NCBI GenBank assembly: GCA_027625915.1
Contig: JANTQA010000016.1
Span: 501,001-565,000, forward strand
Direction of reading: 5' to 3'
DNA length: 64,000 bases
Source of the DNA: Anaeramoeba flamelloides
Lineage: Eukaryota; Metamonada; Anaeramoebidae
Under the pieces are notes generated by a model. The model was not told where the DNA came from, searched no databases, and saw only the letters and a list, made by a program, of their open reading frames with translations. Every line of letters starts with the position of its first letter. The first letter of the stretch is position 1. Positions 24,801 to 35,690 of the stretch are shown piece after piece. The position numbers and the translations under genes are program-made.

Positions 24801-26688
24801 AAATCATTTATTTGTACATTTTCAAATTAAAGATGTCAAAATAAATTTATTAATAAAAAATAAAGTAATTAATTCATTCAGTCAAATGTTTGGAAAAATG
24901 ATTGAAAAATCTCTACCTAGACAAATTTTTGAAAAATTATTGAATAATAATGATAAAACTAATAATTATACCATAAATGAAAAGCGACTTTTTAAAAAAT
25001 TTTATAAAATTAATCCAAATTGTACATTAATTGAATATTTAAATCAAAAACAACATATGCTAATGATAAATATTTGTAATTATTTTATTCAAAACCAAAA
25101 ATCAAATTATTTATTATTTGAAAACTTTGCCTCACGATTATTTAGTTTTATTGATTATTTCAAGATAATTATTCCATTTCTTCAATTTATTATTTTTATT
25201 CAAATTGAATTAATTAACAACTCTAATGAATTGTTAAATAAGGGTTGTCTATTATATAATTTAATATCGCAATATACTTTTTTTCATTGTAAAGAATTTT
25301 TCATACAAACATTGGGTAAAATTATTAACAAAATATACAAAAAAAATATAAATTTTAAAGCTAATTTTCAAAAAAAAAAAAATGATGATCGTTTGAAGTT
25401 AAATAGAAATTCTCATAATAATTCTACATCAAATTCAAAAAATACTGAAAATATAAAAAGATATTTAGAATTAACAATTAAAGAAATTTTAAAATCTCAC
25501 AAAAAAATTCCAGAAACAATTACTTATCTGTGTTATTTGATCAAAATAAATCTAAAAAATAAATTTCCAAAGGATATTAAACAAATTATAAGTAGATTTA
25601 TTTTCCATAATTTTTTTTGTGTGGCTATTGAAAATCCTCATAAATATGCAATAATAAAAAAAGAATTAGATGAAAAAAAAATACAAAATTACAAAATATT
25701 TTCGAATTTGATTAGATATTTTGCTTTGGAGCAACCATTGCCAAATTCAAACAGAACAAAGAAAATTAATAAAATTTTTTCTTCTTTTTTTTCAGATAAG
25801 AGACATTTTGTAAATAACTTGGTAAATTTAAATCCAAAATTTAATGTTAAAATTTATACTAATCTGTCAAATAAACAGTCGGTTTCATTAAATAATTCAA
25901 AAATTAGGGCATTTGCAAACTTTGATGAAAAAATTCAAATAAATAAGGAAAAATTTATTCAAGTTCTGATTAGTAAATTACAAGACTTTTTAGCTATCAA
26001 TGATCAAAATTTAAAGATGGGCTTCAAAAAGGATACTATCTTACTAACTTTACAAGAATTAATTCAAAAAATTCGATATTTGTGTAAAATAAATCTTAAA
26101 TTTAATCCCGTAAATGAAGAATTGAGAGAATTCATCCCAATAGCAATATCAACTTTTAAACATTCACTCTCTTCTTGTAATGTTCCATATATACCCATAA
26201 ACAATATTGTAGAAAAGCCATTAAGGAATAGATTAACACAATCAAATAACTTAGATTCGATTGAAGAAAGTTGGAAAATTAAATCCAAATATGTTTCATT
26301 AAAAGAAGGAATTGGATGTTGTTTAATTGCTGATGATCTGAGACAAGATAATTTGATGATGGAAAGAGGGAAAAACAAGAACAAGAGAAAGAATAAGAAG
26401 TTGAAAGGGAATTTAAAATGGAGAAAATGCTTTTTGATAATGAAACATAATTTATTAGGAATATTTAAAAAACAACCCTTTGAAAACGAAAAATTAAACC
26501 CATTGGTAATAATTGAAATTAACACCAAAACTGAACTTTTTTCTCAAGATAATTTTCATTTGAAAAAAAAATATATTATCAAAATTTGTGATCATCAAAT
26601 AAATAGAGACATATTTATTTCTTTTAAAAAAACTGAAGAAAAATTGCGTTGGTTTGAAGTTCTTCAAATTTCTAAAACTTTAAATTAA
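21877..26688 (+). CDS. RasGAP-like protein with C-terminal PH domain
   Basis: Residue numbers here count from 21868 (1606 codons). A RasGAP-fold region (about 1020-1335) is followed by a PH domain (about 1466-1604, from YVSLKEGIGC through WRKCFLIMKH to EKLRWFEVLQ). RasGAP hallmarks are the helix ELLNKGCLLYNLISQYTFF (cognate of LFRxNSLATKAIDEY), then ILKSHKKIPETITYLCYLIK, NKFPKDIK and FIFHNFFCVAIENPHKYAI (cognate of FLRFFCPAIxxP). The finger arginine of LFR is absent (LLN, 1122-1124) and the FLR arginine is absent (FHN, 1246-1248). GAP catalysis is therefore doubtful, and it may bind Ras-family GTPases without activating hydrolysis, as IQGAPs do. Residues 1-700 are disordered and Asn/Lys/Gln-rich. 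The first ATG is at 21877. The start is uncertain, because the T-rich leader ending TTATTAG (21926) looks like an intron end. Confidence 0.82.
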   Translation: MVIFFVFFFFFFLSIISLPNINHFSITTIKIFKQSFCKIIFNKSKSDLQKQFEDTGSQFTRSKITSENFPNRNFNRANSNHMIPLRKKQNYKIKRRYLFLKSINVSSSNLKYSSSPKTSRSIRVTEFELPPKLINKNRMYISKTPRNSSKLKYCDFIACNEDYQSQNQNYSINQFQRTDLNFKKLAKRPNETSNKKQKQQNLYYDQANQPKSFQRGNMYVNSNETKIIQAKRIQNKNQKTYSTISKLPVNNTLQRNSTYLRKAKTNFTLQANSLNNPLSNESDINQVSNREYSTKMGQKKRMDKDFRKIKNENIQDVQNLQEQEIMYRNPNYDYLPTNYRTFNQSTPLHIHRERQQFTLKKRDFNYNYNNHRNENTDLIRSGNYFGRSKQNYGNNFTEKKIYINQNKLSKNQKQSYISPKMELEIVNLLEKSKNVQKKITGKKKKEKKNKFDNFKNDFKEMLTKMKKIENEIYQFQFNNLIYNQKEYTCWEKKIDNIEINTFSIDLGLKPDNLEECVEQKDNLISKSEEWNQRTQIENLCNSSEIDHLLKKIKTARLKKSNSNYHNKQLDQKTIEKKVDIQNEKIHPECLIMNIMDKTNKEEKLGNYSIQNYNFAKKSSLPTGNVTSPINNGNENENENEIINNKLKKKKNQEEIIFIKSQLIKKINERKKLTKIVKKQIKSNKKKQIQIDKKGINLKYSKNSSKENLICLNNLMNTIFSLIPQLNLFPQSIRPFYQNFEKTKFVLNDRLNFHINNILRILSPTSTQKHNKKVTRGLKSKIVILLRSSNLKSFVRNKYLLEEIKQIIDSNIFLTSSSSILKTNQKLLNLIQLNINSQKKSNIYKYKQNQNRNPKKIYQGISSIFDCFFFVDLFRKKLSKGIIRILNENNLLNFLNNTLIVNKNKNERFKVNENMVNMNNLGSGDDSKGGEKEKAKQVNGKFIKKFYSKKIKEMLLFSLETYISDLPDFNDISDILNHLFVHFQIKDVKINLLIKNKVINSFSQMFGKMIEKSLPRQIFEKLLNNNDKTNNYTINEKRLFKKFYKINPNCTLIEYLNQKQHMLMINICNYFIQNQKSNYLLFENFASRLFSFIDYFKIIIPFLQFIIFIQIELINNSNELLNKGCLLYNLISQYTFFHCKEFFIQTLGKIINKIYKKNINFKANFQKKKNDDRLKLNRNSHNNSTSNSKNTENIKRYLELTIKEILKSHKKIPETITYLCYLIKINLKNKFPKDIKQIISRFIFHNFFCVAIENPHKYAIIKKELDEKKIQNYKIFSNLIRYFALEQPLPNSNRTKKINKIFSSFFSDKRHFVNNLVNLNPKFNVKIYTNLSNKQSVSLNNSKIRAFANFDEKIQINKEKFIQVLISKLQDFLAINDQNLKMGFKKDTILLTLQELIQKIRYLCKINLKFNPVNEELREFIPIAISTFKHSLSSCNVPYIPINNIVEKPLRNRLTQSNNLDSIEESWKIKSKYVSLKEGIGCCLIADDLRQDNLMMERGKNKNKRKNKKLKGNLKWRKCFLIMKHNLLGIFKKQPFENEKLNPLVIIEINTKTELFSQDNFHLKKKYIIKICDHQINRDIFISFKKTEEKLRWFEVLQISKTLN

Positions 26689-26835
26689 TTATTTTATTTT
26701 TATTATCGAATATTTGTGAAAATGATTTTATTTTTGTTTTCTTTTTAATTTTGTTTTTATGTTGGTACTTTTGAGGTTTTTATTTTCTTTTTATTTGATA
26801 TTTTTTTAATTTATTTGTTTGTTTTTTTTTATTTA

Positions 26836-27235
26836 CAGCTGTTCCAAGGCTACCGTGAATTTTTATATGAATCAAATTTTGATGCTGATATAGATTTTTC
26901 AAAAGTTGGATATGAGAATAATAAAGCTCATATTGAAAAAAAAAATTCCTAAATGAGCTGATATTCAAGATTTTCTTTTGATACAAGAAAAATTAATTTC
27001 TAGCTCCCTAAATTGCTTCAAACCTGGAAAATCTGTTGAGATGTTACTTAAAAGTTTCTCTTGAAATACCAAAAATATTTTTGATCTTATCAAAAGAAAA
27101 TCTTTGAAATGAGGTCATTTGTGAAAATTTTTTTTCAATATGAGCTTTCTTATCCTCATATCCAACTTTTGAAAAATCTATATCAGCATCAAAATTTGAT
27201 TCATATAAAAATTCACGGTAGCCGCGGAAAGACTT
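26836..27235. mobile_element. CAGCTGTTCC long-TIR element, near-complete copy
   Basis: A TIR of about 120 bp begins CAGCTGTTCCAAGGCTACCG after TA and returns inverted as TTCACGGTAGCCGCGGAAAG. A core of about 155 bp lies between them. The TIRs include AAGCTCATATTGAAAAAAAA and TCCTAAATGA. The outermost 15 bp on the right are diverged. Short frames read from it are products of the TIR, not genes. Confidence 0.82.
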
Positions 27236-27604
27236 TATTTTTGAAAATATGTTCATCTAATTGGTTATTATTTGATTATATAGATATATGATTTGAATTG
27301 AATATTTATATGTAAATGGACACTTTTTTATAATTAATTTAGTTATTATTATTAAATTCTAATTTTTATTTATTAATTTTTTTTTTTATTTCTAAATAAT
27401 TTTAAATAATAAATTTTTTCAATTTTATGAATGGTTTAAAAATTTTTAACTAAAAAATATTTATAATTATAATATTTGAAGAAGTTAAAAAAAGATTCTT
27501 CAAATCATTGAATTTTAAACTCATTGTTGAAGGTTGGTTTATATATTTACAAAATAACTTGATTGATAACCATTGTTACTAAATTAATTGGAAATTTTTA
27601 GATA

Positions 27605-28144
27605 AACTAAAAATAAGTTTTTTTCATACTGCTAAAATGTTCCAAAGAATCACAAAAATACAATTTCATTCAACTTGGAAATAATTTTGATTTTTGTTGA
27701 ATATCAAAATCATTTTTTCATCTTCTGGTTTTTGTTTTTGTTTTCATTTTATTTTTTGAATTATCTAATTTGTTTCGTTCTATCAAAATTTTTTTCAACA
27801 ATTGATATTAAGTAAAAGTTGAGTTGTTCCAAATACAAGAACTAAAATAAAATTAGTTGGTAGTATCTAGCCATTAGATCGATCAATATTCCTAATAGAA
27901 TTTAAACAAATTTACCAATACATTTTTTTTTGTTTTACCTCTCTCCAAAATTTTTAATACACCGATGATTTATTAGTATTGATAAATTTTTTATTTTTCT
28001 TTTGTTAGTATTGTAATTTATAAAAAAGTGTTAATATTTCAATTAGTGAATGGTTCTAATTTGGTATTTCTTCTTGAATTGATTAAATAAGATTTTTTTT
28101 CACAAATCGAATCTTGGTGGGTTAAAAATTTTGAATTGGGGTTT
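27605..28144 (-). repeat. 540-bp family, copy c (inverted)
   Basis: Full length, reverse orientation. The right end (CTAAAA...TGTTCCAAAGAATCAC) comes first, then ATCGATCAATATTCCTAATA, inner CCAAAATTTTTAATACACC, and the left end GTTAAAAATTTTGAATTGG. Confidence 0.82.
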
Positions 28145-30358
28145 AGATTGACATATTTGTGAAATAAAATAAAAAATCTATACATTTTATTTGAAAAATA
28201 ATTAATTTTGTTATTGTTAGAAAAAACTAACAAAAAATGAGTAATTTTTTCAAAAAAAAATATTACTTTAATTTATAACTGTTTTGGTTAAAAAGTGAAA
28301 CAGAAAAAAAAATTTCAACAATATAAATAATTGGGAAAATCATAATAGAACCTGAAAAAAGAAAGTAAAATCAATTTAAAGTAGAAAAAAAATAACTTCA
28401 AATAATAATCCTATATATTATTTTCAATTGGACCAATAAAAAAAAATTAAATCTCCCCAATTATCTAAATCTTTTGAGTGGTTTTGGATATCTCATAAAT
28501 AGTCAATTTTTTACCCACAATTTTTTTATAATTAATCAATCTAGGAAAAATCCAGATTAAAAGATATTATTAATAAAAAAACATTATTATATTTAATTTC
28601 CCATTTTTTCTTTAAACTTTTTATCTTTTATTTTATTAATAGATCTGACTTTTCATTTTTAAAATAGTTACAAATTAAAAATTGTGTTTGACTTTTTTTC
28701 CCAAAATGTTATCTAGAGATTTTATTATCGAAGTTGATCCCTTTTGAAAAAAATAAGGTAACCGGGAAGTATAGTAAAAATAAAAATTTACAAATTTTTA
28801 ATGAAACATTAAATTTGAGGACAGCTATTGGTAGGAAAAATTATTGGCTATTTTCAACAAATTGTTGTATTTTTTTGTTTTTTTTTTTTTTATCTCGTCT
28901 TAAAGTTTTTGATTCATTTGTTTGTGCTTCAAGGATTGTGGAAGGGTTTTGTATAATTATGTAAAGTATCTAAAGATTTTTTTTCTGAAGTTTGAACAAA
29001 AATTTCTTGAATAAAAAGAAAAAATTTAAATAAATCAATAAATATTTTATTGTTTAAGTAATTAATATTAAATTTGAAAAATATTAAATGAGATCAAAAA
29101 TTACTATTTAAAGAACAGAAAAATATCTCTTAATAGGGAAAGGAAGTTTTTTAAAGTTTATATAATTAAATTATAAAAAAAGGTTTATCGAACAATTTAT
29201 ATTCTCAACTGAAATTATCTTTTTGCTTTAAAACGAAGTTTTTATCTCAGATCTTTTATAAACTAATAACGTTTCTTTATTATATAGATATTAAAAAAGT
29301 AAAAAAAATTGCACTTGTTTGGATAGCCAATACTAAATAAATCCTTTGTTAAATTGTTATTTGGTACAAATATAAAAGAGTAGAATTTGATCTACTATAT
29401 TTATGAAAAGTATTTGAATAACAATATTTTTCTTTTGAACAAATAAATTTAGGACAAAAAATTAGAAATGAATGAAAATTTTCTCTTTGATTTAGGGACT
29501 ATTCGAATTTTATGCTCAGTGAGGGTTGAAATAAAATACTATAAATAGACAAAAAGCTTTAAAAGACAATGAATTGAGGAAAAGTCAAAATATTGCAATT
29601 TTTGGATTTTTTAGATTTTTTTTTAATTTTACTTGTTAATCATTTTTTTACCAAAAACTTTTCGAATTTCCCGAACAAAACAAGGCAAAACTAAAAAGCC
29701 ATTTTTTTTGATATTAAGAAAATGCCACTTCACTTTCTTTTCAAGTATATTTATACTCTATTGCTACACTCTAACATACTTGAAAAGAAAGTGGAGTGAC
29801 ATTTTCCGAATGAAATTTTTTTCTTCAAAATTTGTGAGAATAATTTCGATTTGATGAAGGAAAATTTTTTTTACCCAACTCAAAATTTTGCAAAAAAAAC
29901 CTAAATTTTTCAAGTTAGCATAGATCCCTGAGAACAATTTTCTTTTAAGTCTATAAATATGTTACTAGGTGGAAAAATAGTATTCACTAACCATAAAATT
30001 CGAATAATCCTTAAAACGAAATTTAAGAATATTTTCAAATTAATATTAAATTGATGTAGATGAGGTTTTATAAATAAAATTAATTTCTTAAAATACAATC
30101 GTATTTATGCCTTATTATTTTTTATTTATTTAAATTGAATTAAATTATTTTGTAATTTAAATAGAGTTGAATTAAAAAAAAGTAAACCAAAAAAGTTTTC
30201 AATAAAGAGCCCTGAAAATGTGCCCATTAAAATTTGTTAATGGTTTTATAACTTGTTGTTGAAATCTTTTTTGCGACACTTTTTTCAAAAGTACTCTACC
30301 TGTATCTCCACTATTGATATTGGTTATTGGTATTAATCATAATTATGATAATAATAAT
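28145..30358. other. Non-coding stretch between copy c and TAF8
   Basis: AT-rich. Frames at 28734-28964 and 29633-29854 are T-rich chance frames. The only structure seen is the hairpin at 29721-29803. Confidence 0.45.
29721..29803. repeat. Isolated 83-bp hairpin
   Basis: AATGCCACTTCACTTTCTTT(TCAAGTAT) is opposed by its near-exact complement ending GTGGAGTGACATT, with 28-bp arms and a loop of about 27 bp. It is unlike the other families here and could be a tiny MITE or a structured RNA segment. Confidence 0.7.
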
Positions 30359-31492
30359 TTAAACATTCCCTTCTTCTGTGGTATGGGCCGTTTCTGTTAC
30401 AATGGCCTTATGCTCACGGGAATTATGAACAAGTTCTCTGAATTTTTTTTCTTTCATAATTTTTTTCATTTTTTCATTATTTTTTTTACTTTTTTTAGTT
30501 GGGATAACATTTCGGTTTCTTCTTTTACGATTCAATTTCTCAATATCTTTTCTTATTTTGAAATGGATTTTTTTGGGTTGGATCTTCGGTTGCTCTTCAT
30601 TATCGTCGTTTTCAATTTTTTTAATAATCCTGACTAGAGAATTTTCAACTTCTTTGATCTGCTTTACTCTTTGCTTTCTTAGGATCTCTTTTGAGCTAAT
30701 GTGCTTATGGTACAATGGGGTTCGAACAAACGTATGCTTAAAAGGTAACGAGGGAAGCATGTTTGGGATAAAATCAAATTTTTTTTCAAATTCCATCTCT
30801 TCCTTTGAAATGGTCAAGACCGGTTTTACATTTTGGTTCGATCTGTTTTCTTCCTTTGTCTGAGTTTGGCTTTGGTTTTGGCCGTTATTCTTTTCTCCTT
30901 GCCCTTTTTCTTTATTATTTTGATTGTCGTTTTGGTTTTCTATTCCCTGCCCGTTTCGTTCTTGGTTTGAAAATTGTGTTTGGTCTGTTTTTTCTTCTGT
31001 TGTTTTGTTTAATTGTGTTGATCCTTGGGTATGGAAAGAATTGTTACTTGCTGTGGTTCCTAACGTGTTTTGGTTTGTTTGTGTTTTATTATCAAAATTT
31101 TGGCTTTGGTTTAAGAGGAGCTGTTCTTGCTTTAAAATACGATCTATTTGTGATTTGCGCGTGTTATATTTAATTTCATCCTCAATGGGGAATTCCAAGA
31201 TCTTGGTGTCCAGTTGTGGTGGTAATTCACCCTTTGCATATTGGCTGAGTTCCAGTGTTGAGATGTTTTTTTTTGTTAGCACATTTTGAAGATCATAATA
31301 ATTAGAATACGCCCTTGAAGAATGCTCTGTGAGGCAATGCGTTTCAAATCCTAAATCAGAAATATACTGGCCCATTAGTGTTGACAACAACGGTAAACAT
31401 GATTCTTCAAAAGAGTCATAGCCTACAAAATTTAGTAATTGCAAAATAACAGTTTCACTTAATTGATTTATAAATTCTTCTTCTTCACTCAT
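30359..31492 (-). CDS. TAF8: TFIID subunit TAF8
   Basis: A subunit of the general transcription factor TFIID, where TAF8 pairs with TAF10 through a histone fold and helps bring TAF2 into the complex. The protein is 377 residues from the chosen ATG ([11 protein letters not shown]). Residues 1-85 form a histone fold of the bromodomain-associated type ([20 protein letters not shown], then a helix ending [19 protein letters not shown]). Residues 239-260 carry the TAF8 C-terminal signature [20 protein letters not shown], cognate of IPxxLPxxPxxHTYxxT. A Gln/Asn-rich linker (about 130-225) separates them, and a basic tail follows (about 300-350). The frame extends 14 codons upstream to 31534, but those residues are hydrophobic and A/T-driven, so the inner ATG is preferred. 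No intron is seen. Confidence 0.88.
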
Positions 31493-31534
31493 TTTGAGTT
31501 TATGTTTAATTTTCAAAAAAAACAAACCAAACAA

Positions 31535-32990
31535 AAAAAAAAATGATTCAGATAAATGTAAAAAATGATTTTATTTTTGATCTACAAAGAGTTGAAATTT
31601 TTAAAGTTGAATTATGGAAAGGGTGTTTTGGTTTGTTCCAGAAACGAATTTTAAGAACTAAATAACTTGAAAGAAATTAGATTTTTGCTCTACAAGTTGT
31701 TGAGTTATCAAAGAAATTTTTTACTTTAGGAGACGGGTTCTTCAAATGGGAAGAAGATTATCTTGTCGGTACTTTTAGGGTTTATTATTTTTGTTCTTAT
31801 TTGATAGATCTGTGCCCTACAGTGGTTAAAAATAGAATGTTTCCGAGTTTACAACCTATATTCAAATTATACAATACTTTCTTTTTTTATTCTTCTAACA
31901 ATATCACGGTTAATTCAGTGTTCAAGACTAGAACTTTGGTCAAATTAATTTTAAAGGTATTCATTGATATTTGTAGCATATTTTAAATAATGAATTGGAT
32001 TTGTTTTTTTTTTTTTTTAGATTTTTTCTATTTTGAAAGAAGATTTTTAAGGTTAATTTCTCAAAATGAATTATGATCAGACACCAAAAATACAATACTT
32101 TCATTTTGGTTAAAGTATTGACGATCATATCTCTAAAAAATTATTCTTAATTAATTTTCCAAAAAATGGTTTTTTTTAAAATTTTTCTTATTTGTTTTTT
32201 ACAAGAATAGTCATCTAACCCCAGAGATATAATAAAGAGTAGTAGTTTTCATTTATTCTGACATGATTAAAATTTGTTATGTTATCGGGTTCTTTGGATT
32301 AATAACTAACTTTTTTGAAAAATTAAATGGACAAAGGTCTTTTGGGGCACCCGTATGAAAAAAAAAAAAAATATTTTTAATTTTGAGTTTGATAAAGATA
32401 ATACTTTATTAAAGATTTCCTGATTAATAAGAAATTTTATTATCAATTATAAAAAATATCCCAAAAATTCAAATTCTTGGGAAAATTGGAAAAACCTTAG
32501 TACAATTAATAAAAATAAATACAAAGTTTATCTTGATAAAAAATATTTTACCTTGGTTTTATATAAGATAATACAAATTATTTAAGGTTTTGAAATTTTT
32601 CAACAGGAAAAAAAAATAATAATATAAGAAAAGTATAAAAATCAAAGGATACATCTTCTTAAAAATGCTATACTGTTGAACAGTAGGCAAAAAAACAGTT
32701 TTAAATTGTAAAAATGGAATTAAATGGTTTTTTTCATTGAATTCTAATTTAGTGTTTTCAAGTTTATTTTTTTTCAGATATTTTAAAAAAAGTAAAATTT
32801 TATTTTATCATTTGAAAAAGTATAATAGATTATAAAAACAACTGGTTATAAAATTTTAATTCTAATTAGTTGGTTTCAAAATATAAATCTAAACAAAATT
32901 TTTTCGTAATAAAAATGCAATTTTTTTTTTTTTTATCATTAGCTTTTTCTTTGTGAAAATTTAAGTAAATAATTTTAAATAACTACGAAA
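31535..32990. other. Non-coding stretch upstream of TAF8
   Basis: AT-rich; no supported gene. It holds the presumed TAF8 promoter region, but no motif can be named. Confidence 0.45.
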
Positions 32991-34210
32991 AGAAGGAGAT
33001 TAGGTTTCTCTTAAAAGTTTCAAATATTGTTGCTGTGGAAAGATTTTAGAAAAAATTTGTATTATTAGGTAAAGTTTGAATATTTTCTGATCTTCCTATT
33101 TTCAATTCCAATTAAGCAAAATAAGAACGATTTTACGAACAAATTTAACTTTAAATATAATATTTAAAGTTATTTTAGAAAACCTCAAAAATTTAATTTT
33201 CGACGTTATTTAATTAATAAAAGTGAAAATAGCGAATGTTAAAGATTTCAAACCAATTAAACAAATATTTTGGTTCAAGGAAATTAATTAGTTTGTCTTT
33301 TAAAAAATCAAAAAAAAGTGCTTGAAAATTTGGAGAATGATTTGGAAAAGGAATAAATTCCATTTCTTTTTAAAAAAAAATATCTAAATCCAAAGATTGT
33401 TTATTTCTCATTTCGAAAAAAAAAACAATCTCATTTTTAAAAAATTATTATTGTTTGGTCTCTTTTTTCTTTGAAAAAAGAAAATAAAAATCATTTAAAA
33501 AATATTTAGAAAGGTGAAAAAAAATAAAACAAATTAAGAAACTAGTAAAAAAAAAAAACATTTTTTTTTGCAACGTCAAGTAAAGAATTTTTAGAGGAAT
33601 GCTTCAAAATCATTTTCAGTTAAGAAAACACATAATACATGCAGGGTTTTCTGTTTGATTATTTTTGAGAATGTCTTAACAAACAGGGAATAAAAGAGGA
33701 AATAAATCTCATTGAAAAGTTGGATGATCTAATCTAGTTTATCTCTGTAAAATTTTAACCAAATTTTATCTTTGATAGTTAATAAAAATGAAAAATTTAG
33801 CTTGAATGTTTTCATTAACTATATCGGTTAAATGAGATCCTTTGAAGAATAATTTCTTCAAAGTACCATTGAAAAATAACAAATTAGTTTATTTGTTTGG
33901 TTTTATTTGTTTGGTTTGTTTTTTGTTTCGACAAGTTAGATCCTGAGTTGAAAAAAATAAATAGCATCTCATATTGTTTCGTTATTCCAACAATTGCCTT
34001 TTTTCATTCTTTGTTTAGGATCCTCTTCCAGACTCAAAATAATGATCTTGTTATAGTTCCAAGATGATATTGGGAAGTTCTTAGGACTACTACGATTGAA
34101 TTCATCTTATATCACTTCGAACAATCTCATTTTTTCGTTCTTCCAGGCCAAACTCATCATATAACAAGGGGATTGTTTCCAAACCAAAACAATAAACACA
34201 GTTGTATGAT
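32990..34210 (+). repeat. Decayed dispersed element of unknown family, copy 1
   Basis: Matches 59225-60470 in inverted orientation along its whole length, with conserved islands such as TGTGGAAAGATTTT, ATTTAAAGTTATTTTAGAA, GATCCTTTGAAGAA and CATCTCATATTGTTTCG. The last 400 bp are the best conserved. It is broken in many places and no family could be named; only short coding-like pieces remain. Treated as an old fossil copy. Confidence 0.7.
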
Positions 34211-34838
34211 TGTTATAAAATAATTTTTTTATTAGCTTATTATTTAAGAAAATATCAAAAGCTGTGATTCATCTAGATTCTATTGGCATTTCTAGTGATT
34301 TTATTATCAAGATATCATCATTTTTTTAAAAGAAATAGATTGAAAATTGCCATAGAGATCATCAATTGCCATCTTTGGAAAAAAAAATTAGCATGCTTTT
34401 AAATTTTATTTCCAATCAAAACGGATAACAAATTTATAGTAATTAGTATAAAAAACAATAACCATAAAGTAAGGAATTTTTTAAAATTATTTAATTTCAA
34501 TCAATGAAAATAATATTTAATATCGATAATGTCAAAAAAACATTAATAAAGTACTTCATATTCTTTAAATTAAAATAACAACAACAGCAATAAATTAACC
34601 AATTGTTAAACGAATTCTTTGTTTTAGACATTACTTTTAATTGAAAGGTTATTTAATAGTTGATGATAAATACAAAATACGCTATTAAATAATGAATTAA
34701 ATAAATAAAAGTATTATAACAGAGCAAATTTAATAAAATATCAAAAAAAAATTAATTTTTTTTTTAATCGTTATGTATATGTGGTTATTGGAATTCTCAA
34801 TAAATTACTGTTTCTTTTATTTAAAAAAAATATTTGTA
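34211..34838. other. 3' flank of the PSF3 gene, non-coding
   Basis: AT-rich; no gene or repeat supported. Confidence 0.45.
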
Positions 34839-35658
34839 TTATTTTTTTTTGAATTTTAAAACCCAATTTTTAAACCTATCTGCATTAACTCTCCGAGATC
34901 TATAAATATTTTTTTCCAATTTACTCAATTTATTCACAAAAGTTTCTTCCTCCTTTGATAGTTGTAACATTTTTTCAAATTGTTTCATCAATTGTTCTTT
35001 TTGTTGTTGGGAATTATTCCATAAAACAAAATTCTCAAAAGAATGATTCCTTTTTGTAATTAATTTTTCTTTTAATAATTTTGTAATTGAGTTGATGCCA
35101 CCTTGAAAGTTTTGTATTTTCGATTTTACATCATCTTGATGATTCTTATTTAAGCTTGTATTCTGATTATCCATATTATCCTTACCCTTGATCTTCTCCT
35201 TACTCTTGGTAGTGTTCTTGTTAGCATTTTTATTACTGTTTTTATCTTTAGAATCTTGGTTATTTTTTGGTAATTTTTGGATTTGTCTTCTTTTTTTTAA
35301 ATCCATTTCTTCGGTAATATTAGATCCATCCTCATTTGGCACGGTATTTGTTTGTAAATTTTGTTTCTTATTTCCACTTTCACTTCCACTTCTACTTCCG
35401 CTAATCAATTGGTTTGTTGTCAATTCGTCAAATTTCCTTTTATTTGACTGAGTAATATTACTTTCTTTATTATCAAATAGATTTGCTTTTTCTTGTATGA
35501 TTTCAATATCAATCTGATTTCCAATTGCTTGTTTACTATTGTTAATATTCTCTTTTTCCATTGTTTTCGAAATATTCTTGTCTGTTGGATTATTGTTATT
35601 TGATAAATCATTGATTTTGTCTATTTTTTTTTCTTTTTCTTTTTCTTTTTCTTTTTCT

Positions 35659-35690
<32 letters not shown>

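Noticed and set aside
26780-27291. Frames containing NLYQHQN and KIHGS on both strands
   Set aside because: They are read from the two inverted repeats of the CAGCTGTTCC element and are identical because the repeats are.
30314-31289. Five plus-strand frames of 100-120 codons
   Set aside because: Antisense shadows of TAF8; Phe/Cys-rich, as expected from reading its codons backwards.
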